Positions 1 through 7,283 of a stretch of DNA of 64,000 nt are shown here, piece by piece. Made by a program: the position numbers and the translations under genes. Origin of the DNA: Acetobacter oryzifermentans (lineage in GTDB: Bacteria > Pseudomonadota > Alphaproteobacteria > Acetobacterales > Acetobacteraceae); assembly GCF_001628715.1 (NCBI RefSeq), contig NZ_CP011120.1, positions 1,426,001 through 1,490,000 on the forward strand, written 5' to 3'. Position 1 is the stretch's first letter. Each line of letters starts with the position of its first letter. The notes under the pieces are model-generated. The model searched no databases. It saw nothing but the letters and a program-made list of their open reading frames with translations, and was not told where the DNA came from.

Positions 1-2
1 TA

Positions 3-581
3 ACATTGGTGGCGCTTTTGGTTTCTGTGGTTTTAGGTGTTTTGGTTGCTTTTGTACTGGTGCAACATCCGCTAATCGAACGCAGCCTGATGCCCTATGT
101 GGTGCTTATGCAGGTAACGCCTGTAGTAGCCCTTGCCCCGTTGATTATCATTTTAGTGAAAACAACATTTCTGGCTCTTGTTATCTGCGCCACGTTGATT
201 GCCATTTTTCCTATTATTTCCAATACCTTGCAGGGCCTTAAAAGTGTTGATCCGGGGCTGGCGGCGTTTTTCCGTATGCATAAAGCCTCGCGCCTTAAAA
301 CGCTTTTGCGCCTGCAAATACCCAGCGCTTTGCCCATGTTTATGGCGGGCTTGCAAATTTCCAGCGGTTTGGCTCTTGTTGGCGCTGTAGTGGCAGAGTT
401 TGTGGCTGGCACAGGGGGAAACAGTGCCGGTTTGGCCTACGAAATTTTGCAGGCTGGTTTTCAGATGGATATTCCGCGTATGTTTGCTGCGCTGTTCATG
501 ATCACCCTTACTGGTCTTGCGCTCTATATGGCTACCAGTAGCATCAAAAAACTGGTGTTATATAATCGCGTTCAGCATTGA
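3..581 (+). CDS. ABC transporter permease, SsuC/TauC/ThiX type (5' end outside window)
   Basis: Inner-membrane permease of a binding-protein-dependent importer. The 190 or so visible residues are strongly hydrophobic, with four to five likely membrane segments. The cytoplasmic loop has the EAA-like pattern expected for the contact with the ATPase (FFRMHKASRLKTLLRLQIPS, then the Gly-Ala-rich segment after it). Family members are about 250-280 residues, so roughly the first third lies upstream of the window. The frame is open to base 3 and the first TTG at 6 is unlikely to be the true start. This permease family works with NMT1/THI5 or SsuA-type binding proteins for pyrimidines, sulfonates or nitrate. 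Its place at the edge of a purine-degradation island suggests a purine or related substrate, which is inference. Confidence 0.8.
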   Translation, partial: TLVALLVSVVLGVLVAFVLVQHPLIERSLMPYVVLMQVTPVVALAPLIIILVKTTFLALVICATLIAIFPIISNTLQGLKSVDPGLAAFFRMHKASRLKTLLRLQIPSALPMFMAGLQISSGLALVGAVVAEFVAGTGGNSAGLAYEILQAGFQMDIPRMFAALFMITLTGLALYMATSSIKKLVLYNRVQH

Positions 582-610
582 AAATTGACTTTGTTACCAG
601 CGCAATTTTG

Positions 611-640
611 TTGACCACTCGAAATATATTCATCTATACT
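611..640 (+). promoter_or_regulatory. Sigma70-type promoter for the 2OG oxygenase gene
   Basis: TTGACC (611-616) and TATACT (635-640) are separated by 18 bases. Transcription would start near 647, leaving a leader of about 170 nt before the ATG at 817. Such a long leader fits the structured RNA proposed at 741-800. Confidence 0.5.
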
Positions 641-740
641 ATAGAAAGTGAGTAGAAGCGGTCGGAATAGAAATATTCTGGGCATTGCTCCACCATGTTG
701 GTCTTATTCAGCATGGGGGAAGCTTTGGCCGCTAGATACT

Positions 741-800
741 ATGCTTTCCCACATGCTGGTTAGTGCCAACTGCTACGCCCTACAGGCCAGTTTGCAATTT
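741..800 (+). promoter_or_regulatory. Candidate structured leader RNA, possibly an NMT1/xanthine-type riboswitch
   Basis: The leader of the 2OG oxygenase gene can fold with CTG (756-758) pairing to CAG (788-790) and GCC (765-767) to GGC (785-787). These enclose a C-rich unpaired segment with GCTACGCCCTACA (772-784). The structure ends about 25 nt before the ATG at 817, close enough to control the ribosome-binding site. An identity as the NMT1 (xanthine/urate-binding) riboswitch class is inferred from the purine-catabolism context and a general resemblance recalled from memory. It has not been tested by covariance search. Confidence 0.4.
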
Positions 801-816
801 GTGTGTGAGAAACGCC

Positions 817-1827
817 ATGACCCTAAACACCAAAACCACTCCAAATTACTCTATGGAGGAGCTTAAGCGCGAGGCTACTATTGGCAGTATGGGCACAACC
901 TCTGCCCGATCCATCCCGGTGATTGATTTTTCAGATTACGAGAACAGGCGTAGCCAGATTGCAGATGATCTGTGGAATGCCGCTACAAAAGATGGTTTTT
1001 TTCAGGTTATCAATCACGGTATTTCATTGGAAGATATTGATAATGCCTTTGCAGAAGCAAAAAGATTTTTTGCTCTTCCCATGTCAGAAAAAGAGGTTTT
1101 CAAAAAGAAACCAACCGTGAATGCTGGCTGGGAATATTGCTCTCAGGTACGGCCTTCCACGGGTACGCCAGATAACAAGGAATCTTACCAGATTACTTTG
1201 CCGGAAATGGATAATCTGTGGCCTGATGAAGAAGTTCTTCCCGGATTTCAGGAAAAACTTCTGCAATTTGAGGAAGATAACTGGCAACTTGCCATGAAAA
1301 TACTTTCCTGTTTTGCTGAAAAGCTTGGGTTTAAAACAGATTTTTTTGCAGAGTGCTGTAAAAGATCTTCTCCGGGGTATCAGTGTACCTTACGTCTTAT
1401 CCATTACATGAGCATGGAAAACGCCAAACCGGAAGATTTCAAGCAATGGCGTGCCGGTGCCCATTCAGATTTCGACTGTCTCACGCTTTTGCATCTGCGC
1501 GAAGGTGAAGGCGGCTTGCAGCTTTGCCCAGGTAACGAAATTTCATCCAATGCATGGACAGAAGTTACACCCGTAGCAGGTGCCGTTACCTGCAATATTG
1601 GCGATATGTTGATGCGTTGGAGCGATGATAAGCTTAAGTCCACCCTCCACCGTGTGCGTATGCCGCAGCCGGGTGAATATCTTGGCCCACGCTTGTCTGT
1701 TCCATTTTTCTGCCAGGCAAACCGGGAGGCTGTGATTGAAGGGCCAGAAGGTAAATATCCCCCTATCACAGCGGAAGACTACATTTACCAACGCTTACAT
1801 GCCAACTTTGTGCAAAAACACAAGTAA
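817..1827 (+). CDS. 2-oxoglutarate/Fe(II)-dependent oxygenase (isopenicillin N synthase-like fold)
   Basis: A 336-residue non-haem iron oxygenase of the DIOX_N plus 2OG-FeII_Oxy architecture. The N-terminal domain has the typical RSIPVIDFSDY and DGFFQVINHGI blocks. Iron ligands are visible as H216-x-D218 (AHSDFDCLTLLH) and H278 (STLHRV), and the 2-oxoglutarate clamp as R292-x-S294 (PRLSVPFF). I chose the ATG at 817, preceded by GAGA; an in-frame GTG at 763 lies inside the proposed leader RNA. The substrate cannot be read from the sequence. The gene is 20 bases from the convergent end of an 8-oxoguanine deaminase gene and next to an ABC permease, so an oxidative step on a purine or purine-derived compound is a reasonable guess. 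Fungal xanthine dioxygenase is a 2OG enzyme of a different (TauD) branch. Confidence 0.85.
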   Translation: MTLNTKTTPNYSMEELKREATIGSMGTTSARSIPVIDFSDYENRRSQIADDLWNAATKDGFFQVINHGISLEDIDNAFAEAKRFFALPMSEKEVFKKKPTVNAGWEYCSQVRPSTGTPDNKESYQITLPEMDNLWPDEEVLPGFQEKLLQFEEDNWQLAMKILSCFAEKLGFKTDFFAECCKRSSPGYQCTLRLIHYMSMENAKPEDFKQWRAGAHSDFDCLTLLHLREGEGGLQLCPGNEISSNAWTEVTPVAGAVTCNIGDMLMRWSDDKLKSTLHRVRMPQPGEYLGPRLSVPFFCQANREAVIEGPEGKYPPITAEDYIYQRLHANFVQKHK

Positions 1828-1847
1828 AGGATGAATATGGGGGAAGT

Positions 1848-3218
1848 TTAACTTCCCTCATACAGTTTTTTCGCCAGCCGGTTATGCTGTTCTATGACGG
1901 TATGCACATCCAGCTTTGTGAAATGTCCGCCCTGTATTAGCACCTTGCCATTAACCATGCTAAAGGCAACGGAAGATGGTGTGCAAAATACCAAAGCAGC
2001 TACAGGGTCACTTAATGCGCCAGTGTATTCCAGCTTGCGCATATCAAATGCAATAATATCGGCTGCTTTTCCTACTGCTAATTGGCCAATATCTGTGCGG
2101 CCCAGAACTTTGGCCCCTCCGCGCGTAGCTAAAGCCAACACATCACGCGCTTTAAGCATGATGGCCTGTTCATTCTGCGCAGATAATAGGCGAGAAACCA
2201 GCATAGCCTGTCGGGCTTCTGCCAGAATGCTCGCACCATCATTAGAGGCAGATCCATCAACCCCCAGCCCTACCGGAACACCATGCTGCTGCATGTTCCA
2301 AACAGGGGCAATGCCAGATGCCAAACGCATGTTAGAACAGGGGCAATGGGCTATTCCCGTACCCGTTTGGCCAAAGCGAGCCATGCCTGCGGTGTCTAGT
2401 TTAACGCAATGGGCATGCCAGACATCGGCCCCAACCCAACCAACATCTTCTGCATATTCTGCTGGTGTTTGGCCAAAGCGTTCCTTGCTGTAAGCGACAT
2501 CATGCTCATTTTCGGCCAGATGCGTGTGCAGCCGCGTGCCTGTGGTGCGGGCCAGTTCTGCCATATCACGCATAAGCTCTGGGCTGACAGAAAAAGGCGA
2601 GCACGGCGCACCTCCTACAGTTAGCATCGCCAGAGGCTCTGGGTCATGGTACGTTTCAATCACGCGCAACGTATCATGCAAAATATCGGCTTCTTTTTCT
2701 ACCAAACTATCCGGTGGTAGCCCTCCTGCGCTTTCTCCAACACTCATGCTGCCACGGCAGGCATGAAAGCGCATGCCCATTTCAAGCCCAGCCTCAATTT
2801 CATCATCAAGGCGGCATCCATTGGGGAAAAGGTAGAGATGATCACTGGTTGTCGTGCAGCCAGACATCAACAGTTCCGCCATAGCTGTGCGGGTGGAGGC
2901 TTTTACCATTTCTGGCGTTAAGCGTGCCCAAATGGGGTAAAGTGTTTGCAGCCACTGGAAAAGCGATGCGTCCTGAGCTTGCGGAATAACCCGCGTTAAG
3001 GACTGATACATGTGGTGGTGCGTGTTTACCATGCCGGGCATGACCACATGGCCAGACATATCAAGCACGTCATCTGCTGGGGGATGCGGGTCTTCCATAC
3101 CACCAAGGGCGACAATCTGCCGCCCTTCTATCGCGATCCATCCGTTTTTCAATTCTTGCCTGGCATCATCCATTGTGACGAGGCAGAGGGCATTTTTCAG
3201 CAAGTATCGACGTGACAT
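1848..3218 (-). CDS. 8-oxoguanine deaminase / AtzB-like amidohydrolase
   Basis: A 456-residue metal-dependent hydrolase of the amidohydrolase superfamily, cog0402 group. Zinc-site residues are visible: the VNTHHHMYQSLTR block (H67-H69), HTHLAENEHD (H231, H233), HAHC (H270) and DGSASND (D321). Length and motifs fit the branch containing 8-oxoguanine deaminase and hydroxydechloroatrazine hydrolase. The former converts 8-oxoguanine to urate, which would feed directly into the pathway encoded nearby. The true guanine deaminase is a separate gene at 20889. It lies downstream of and in the same direction as the TonB receptor gene, with a terminator-like hairpin in the 67-base gap. The exact substrate within the cog0402 family is inferred from context. 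Confidence 0.8.
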   Translation of the reverse strand: MSRRYLLKNALCLVTMDDARQELKNGWIAIEGRQIVALGGMEDPHPPADDVLDMSGHVVMPGMVNTHHHMYQSLTRVIPQAQDASLFQWLQTLYPIWARLTPEMVKASTRTAMAELLMSGCTTTSDHLYLFPNGCRLDDEIEAGLEMGMRFHACRGSMSVGESAGGLPPDSLVEKEADILHDTLRVIETYHDPEPLAMLTVGGAPCSPFSVSPELMRDMAELARTTGTRLHTHLAENEHDVAYSKERFGQTPAEYAEDVGWVGADVWHAHCVKLDTAGMARFGQTGTGIAHCPCSNMRLASGIAPVWNMQQHGVPVGLGVDGSASNDGASILAEARQAMLVSRLLSAQNEQAIMLKARDVLALATRGGAKVLGRTDIGQLAVGKAADIIAFDMRKLEYTGALSDPVAALVFCTPSSVAFSMVNGKVLIQGGHFTKLDVHTVIEQHNRLAKKLYEGS

Positions 3219-3232
3219 GGTAAAAACACCTA

Positions 3233-3262
3233 GCCCCTCCCTTTGTAGTCAAAGAGAGGGGC
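3233..3262 (-). terminator. Hairpin between TonB receptor and deaminase genes
   Basis: On the minus strand, GCCCCTC-x-CTTTG pairs with CAAAG-x-GAGGGGC around a 4-base loop: 12 pairs with one C/A mismatch. TTTTT follows about seven bases later, just before the deaminase ATG at 3218. It looks like a full or partial terminator for the receptor transcript, or an mRNA-stabilising processing hairpin. Confidence 0.6.
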
Positions 3263-3285
3263 GTTAAGTTTGTTTCAGGACGGCA

Positions 3286-5625
3286 TTAGAAAGAGGTAGA
3301 AATTGTGCCTGTCATGGAGAAACGTGGTTCCACCATAAAGGTGTTGCCGTAACCAGTATATGCTGCGGAACTACCGCTATAAACCGTGCCGGAATCATGC
3401 TTACTGTAAACAGCGCCCATGGCGCCTGTGCGCACAATAGAACCCGTAAGGTTGGTGAAGTTCAACCGGAATGTGGGAGACTTCACAAAGCCAAATGGTT
3501 TGAAGTGATACCCAACCGTCAGGCTGTTGGTCACGTAACCCGGTATTCTCTGGTCTCCGGCAACGCTCACGGATTGCGGGCCGGTGTAATGCACGGAACC
3601 ATTGGCAAAGAAGCCTTTATACTTATAGGTCAAACCAAAGTTAGCCATAACCCGTGGCGCCATAATGGCCTGCGTGCCCTTGGAATGCAGCATGATGTTC
3701 TGGTAAGGATCGAACACGTTGCTATCCTGCGTGGCGTGCAGATACTCCACAGAAGCATAGGGGCTGAAACCGTGGATTTCACGCCCGGCAATCATGAAGT
3801 CCAGCCCGCGCATGGTCTGGCTGCCAATGGAGAACGGGCGGTAGTTATTCATACCCAAATACTGGTCAACCACACGGTTGGTAACGTTGTAGTTGAAGAA
3901 TGACAGATCCATCATCATGTAGCGGTTGTGGTAGCGATACCCCAGTTCTTCTTTGATGGAATACTGGTTTTTCAGGATAGGCACATTTGTGTACAGCCAG
4001 CCCATATCGTTTTCTGTCGGCTGGCGGTAATCCCCTTCCGCATTCACATAGATCTGGTTCTGATCGTTAATGTTGTAGCTGATGGAAAGCTGCGGCAATG
4101 GCGCCGTGCTATTGCGCCCTTGGCTTCCGTAGTAATCCTTATTCCATGCGTTGGACATAACAAACTTGAAGCCGCCGTTAATCAGCAGTTTGTCGTGCAG
4201 ATACTTGGCTGTGTCCTGAATGAACAGCGAATGGATTTCATACCCAGCAACCTGCCGATCGCCTTTATCAATACGATACTGAGACCAGTTCGGGCTGGGG
4301 GCACCGCCCGCAGGCATAGCAAAGCTGGTAGGATAGCTACGGTCTGACTGGCTGTTGTTATACCAGTAACCGAAGGTCAGGTGGTTGTGCCTATCAATAT
4401 CGTAACTGAGGGATGCCGTAGCCCCCACGACCCGGTCACCATGCTCCTGAAAGTAACCGATTGTGTTCTGCATATCACCCGCAGCATTCGCTTCCGCGCC
4501 ATTGGGTTTGGCGCTCCAGCCCTGCCCGTAGGTGAGGTATGGGTGCAGATCAAACGAGAGCTTGTCTGTAATAACGGTGTGGATCGGTGCACTCAGGAAA
4601 ATCTGGTTCCAGTGGTCAGCATTGTTCTTCCAATAGTTTGCATTCCCCGGATGGGATGAACGATCCCACCCCTGCCCCGTGTGCTTATACAGCATGAACT
4701 GATCTTCTGTGGGGTAGTTATCAATGGTCCAGTCAGCCGAGTTCCATGAGATAAACAGGTTGGCGTTGGAACCGTTTTCCCAATCCTTGCGTGCGCCAAA
4801 ATCAATATGCTTACGCTCGTTAATGCCAGAACCCATCCAGCTACGTGCATGTGTGTTGGAGAAGGAAAAGTAGCCTCGGATACCGCTATTGCCGATATCA
4901 CCGGAATCAAGGCGAATAAATTCGCGCGAGAGATTGTTGGTGCCGTAAGAAAAATCCGTCATACCGCCAAATTTATGTGACGCGACATGGGATTTGGAGT
5001 TCATTACCCCACCAGCGGCAGACATAACCGGCAGATCACGCGCGGCACTGCCGGGGGTGATGCTAACTTCATCTACGTTTTCTGAATCAATAATTTCTGC
5101 CAGATATTTTGCCTGCCCGGCAGAAATGCCATCTACCATAATGGCCATATCACGGTCTGTCAGGCCGCGTGTCTGCACCTGTCCGCCCTGCATGCCCGAT
5201 GTATCTGGGGTGGTAACGTTCACGCTTGGCAGGTTTTTAACCAGATCCAGCGCTGTGGAAACGGGGCTGCGCATATCAATATATTCTTTGGTAACTGTCT
5301 GCACCGCATGAGGGGCTGTTTCAAGCCGCATCATGCCGCCACCGCCATTGCGTTTGCGGCGTGTGGACCCCACCGAGATTTCTTCTGCCCCATGTGCCTC
5401 AATTGCTTTTGTGGAGCGTGGGCGTGCATGCGCTGCGGAAGTCGTTGAAGATGCCCGTGTAAGCTGGGATGATTTTTTGGCTGCCGTAGCCGTTTGTGCC
5501 TGAGCCGTAGAAAGGCTGGCGCAAAATCCAACAGCACTGACAAGGCAGGACAATGTTGCAAGATGTTGGCGGTATGTCAGTCGGGACAAAACTGGGCGGG
5601 ACGGCGCAATAATCCGAAAGGACAT
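3286..5625 (-). CDS. TonB-dependent outer-membrane receptor
   Basis: A 779-residue outer-membrane active transporter. The N-terminus has a signal-like hydrophobic stretch followed by AQAQ, then a Ser/Thr/Ala-rich linker. The plug domain runs from about residue 105 (TAPHAVQTVTKEYI) through VQTRGLTDRDMAIMVDGIS. The rest is alternating beta-strand sequence ending in a terminal aromatic residue (SMTGTISTSF), as expected for a 22-stranded barrel. No ligand signature can be read. The receptor sits between an 8-oxoguanine-deaminase-type gene and an allantoate amidohydrolase gene, so outer-membrane uptake of purines or a purine derivative is the favoured inference. Energy would come from the TonB-ExbB-ExbD genes at 23.9-26.6 kb. 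Confidence 0.88.
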   Translation of the reverse strand: MSFRIIAPSRPVLSRLTYRQHLATLSCLVSAVGFCASLSTAQAQTATAAKKSSQLTRASSTTSAAHARPRSTKAIEAHGAEEISVGSTRRKRNGGGGMMRLETAPHAVQTVTKEYIDMRSPVSTALDLVKNLPSVNVTTPDTSGMQGGQVQTRGLTDRDMAIMVDGISAGQAKYLAEIIDSENVDEVSITPGSAARDLPVMSAAGGVMNSKSHVASHKFGGMTDFSYGTNNLSREFIRLDSGDIGNSGIRGYFSFSNTHARSWMGSGINERKHIDFGARKDWENGSNANLFISWNSADWTIDNYPTEDQFMLYKHTGQGWDRSSHPGNANYWKNNADHWNQIFLSAPIHTVITDKLSFDLHPYLTYGQGWSAKPNGAEANAAGDMQNTIGYFQEHGDRVVGATASLSYDIDRHNHLTFGYWYNNSQSDRSYPTSFAMPAGGAPSPNWSQYRIDKGDRQVAGYEIHSLFIQDTAKYLHDKLLINGGFKFVMSNAWNKDYYGSQGRNSTAPLPQLSISYNINDQNQIYVNAEGDYRQPTENDMGWLYTNVPILKNQYSIKEELGYRYHNRYMMMDLSFFNYNVTNRVVDQYLGMNNYRPFSIGSQTMRGLDFMIAGREIHGFSPYASVEYLHATQDSNVFDPYQNIMLHSKGTQAIMAPRVMANFGLTYKYKGFFANGSVHYTGPQSVSVAGDQRIPGYVTNSLTVGYHFKPFGFVKSPTFRLNFTNLTGSIVRTGAMGAVYSKHDSGTVYSGSSAAYTGYGNTFMVEPRFSMTGTISTSF

Positions 5626-5671
5626 GAGAAAATTCCTCAGCAGGGAAGCTTAACAATGATGCAGAAACAGG

Positions 5672-5695
5672 AGGTCAGTTTATTCAAATTGACCT
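5672..5695. promoter_or_regulatory. Inverted repeat upstream of the TonB receptor gene
   Basis: AGGTCA and TGACCT face each other across 12 bases, 47 bases before the receptor start. It may be an operator in the divergent control region between the receptor and the allantoate operon, or a hairpin in the receptor leader. No regulator can be assigned. Confidence 0.35.
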
Positions 5696-5883
5696 GTGTA
5701 GAAGCCGTAATTTGAAAATCGGCAGAGATCTTTGAGTAAGCTTCCAACATGAGATTAAGGCTCCGGGCAGCGGGCGGATAAAACGATACGATATCGATAT
5801 ATATAGGTATATAAGTGATCGCACAAAAACAAAAAAAGCATTTTCTTATTGCCGTTTTAAGAGCGCTATCTGATCTGAATTTG

Positions 5884-5905
5884 GCAATGCAACATTGCTT
5901 TTTTT
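5884..5905 (+). terminator. Intrinsic-terminator-like hairpin upstream of the allantoate operon
   Basis: GCAATG pairs perfectly with CATTGC around a CAA loop and is followed directly by seven T residues. No plus-strand gene precedes it and the likely promoter lies just downstream. It could stop stray plus-strand transcription or end a short RNA started near the AT-rich palindromic stretch at 5787-5815. Confidence 0.5.
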
Positions 5906-5909
5906 GCTT

Positions 5910-5939
5910 TTGAGAGAACAGAAAAAACCTGCGTATAAT
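5910..5939 (+). promoter_or_regulatory. Promoter for the allantoate/oxalurate operon
   Basis: TTGAGA (5910-5915) and a perfect TATAAT (5934-5939) with 18-base spacing. Transcription would begin near 5946, which favours the internal ATG at 6007 over that at 5956 as the start of the first gene. Confidence 0.5.
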
Positions 5940-6006
5940 TTGTTTCGCCCTTGATATGGCGCAAGAAGTAACGTTTTTTATTGACCTCCTAACCCTAGAG
6001 GCCTGC

Positions 6007-7281
6007 ATGCAAATCCTGCCCAATGTTCCATGTGTTGCAGATGCGTCCGGGAAAAGGGCAGTACAACGGTGTGATTTTTTAGGTCACATTCCTTTTTCAG
6101 ATACATCAGAGGGCTTGTTCCGCTCCTATCTTTCTCCTGCCTATATGGCGAGCGTAAAGCAGGTACGCACATGGATGGAAGAAGCCGGTATGCACTGCCG
6201 GATAGATGCCGCAGGTAATCTGATTGGCCGCTATGAGGCCCTTACCCCTAACGCTCCTGCCCTGCTTATTGGTTCTCATCTTGATAGTGTAAAAAACGCA
6301 GGCAAGTATGATGGCACATTAGGCGTTATTTTGGGCATAGAGGCCATTGCGCGCTTTCATGCACAGCAAAAGCGCTTTCCCTTCGCCATAGAAATTATTG
6401 GGTTTGGAGATGAAGAAGGCTCGCGCTTTCCGGTTTCCATGCTGACATCTCGCGCTGTGGCGGGCTCTTTGGACACGTTGCCAGACGTACAGGATACTCA
6501 AGGCACCAGCATCCAGCAGGCGCTTCAGGAAAGAGGGCTAGATCCCGCATGCTATCTGGAAGCCGCTTATAAGCCTTCTCAGGTTCTCGCGTATTTTGAA
6601 GCGCATATAGAACAAGGCCCTGTTCTGGAAAGTACGGGCCATGCGGTAGGCTTGGTAACATCTATTGCCGCGCAATATCGGTTTAAGGTGACGATGAAAG
6701 GCATGGCCGGGCATGCAGGCACATTGCCCATGCATTTGCGCCAAGATGCTCTGGCCGCAGCCGCAGAAGCGATTTGCTGTATAGAAAAAATTGCGCAATC
6801 CGGCCCGAATGATCTGGTGGCAACCGTAGGGCAGATGAGCGTAAAGCCAGGTGCCCCCAATATTGTACCCGGCTGGGTGGAATTTAGTATTGATGTGCGG
6901 GCTGGCACGGAAGATGTGCGCAACACAGCCGCAGAAACACTCACTCATGCTTTGCAGGAAATCAGCCAAAAACGCGGCGTGGAGATGCAACTTACCCTCC
7001 AGCATGATCTTTCCGCCACACAGTGTAACCCGCAACTTAGCAACATTCTTGCCGCATCCATCCACACAGTAACGGGCCAAACGGCTTATCCACTTGTAAG
7101 CGGTGCTGGGCATGATGCCATGATTATGGCGGCACTGGCCCCTGTATGTATGCTGTTTATTCGTTGTGAAAAAGGCATAAGCCACAACCCAGCCGAAGCT
7201 GTGCAGGATCAGGATGTAGAAACGGCTTTACGTGTCATGTGCGATTTCATCCAGAATATTCCATCAGAAAAAGCCATCTAA
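6007..7281 (+). CDS. allC: Allantoate amidohydrolase (M20 peptidase family)
   Basis: Hydrolyses allantoate to ureidoglycine, CO2 and ammonia in the cytoplasm. The roughly 424-residue protein has the M20 binuclear-metal pattern: IGSHLDSV (H91, D93), AGKYDGTLG (D102), GFGDEEGSRFP (E136/E137), AHIEQGPVLE and SGAGHDAM. The last three separate the hydantoinase/carbamoylase/allantoate branch from ordinary M20 peptidases. The start at 6007 is preceded by AGAGG at five bases; the in-frame ATG at 5956 has no ribosome-binding site. It is the first gene of a compact operon with the aminotransferase, HpxZ, HpxX and amidase genes. Ureidoglycolate hydrolase is the closest alternative, but an allantoinase gene is in the window and no other allantoate enzyme is seen. 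Confidence 0.88.
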   Translation: MQILPNVPCVADASGKRAVQRCDFLGHIPFSDTSEGLFRSYLSPAYMASVKQVRTWMEEAGMHCRIDAAGNLIGRYEALTPNAPALLIGSHLDSVKNAGKYDGTLGVILGIEAIARFHAQQKRFPFAIEIIGFGDEEGSRFPVSMLTSRAVAGSLDTLPDVQDTQGTSIQQALQERGLDPACYLEAAYKPSQVLAYFEAHIEQGPVLESTGHAVGLVTSIAAQYRFKVTMKGMAGHAGTLPMHLRQDALAAAAEAICCIEKIAQSGPNDLVATVGQMSVKPGAPNIVPGWVEFSIDVRAGTEDVRNTAAETLTHALQEISQKRGVEMQLTLQHDLSATQCNPQLSNILAASIHTVTGQTAYPLVSGAGHDAMIMAALAPVCMLFIRCEKGISHNPAEAVQDQDVETALRVMCDFIQNIPSEKAI

Positions 7282-7283
7282 CC

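Noticed and set aside
648..866. 72-residue plus-strand ORF in the oxygenase leader
   Set aside because: It starts eight bases after the promoter with no ribosome-binding site and overlaps the proposed leader RNA and the true start at 817; the composition is not protein-like.
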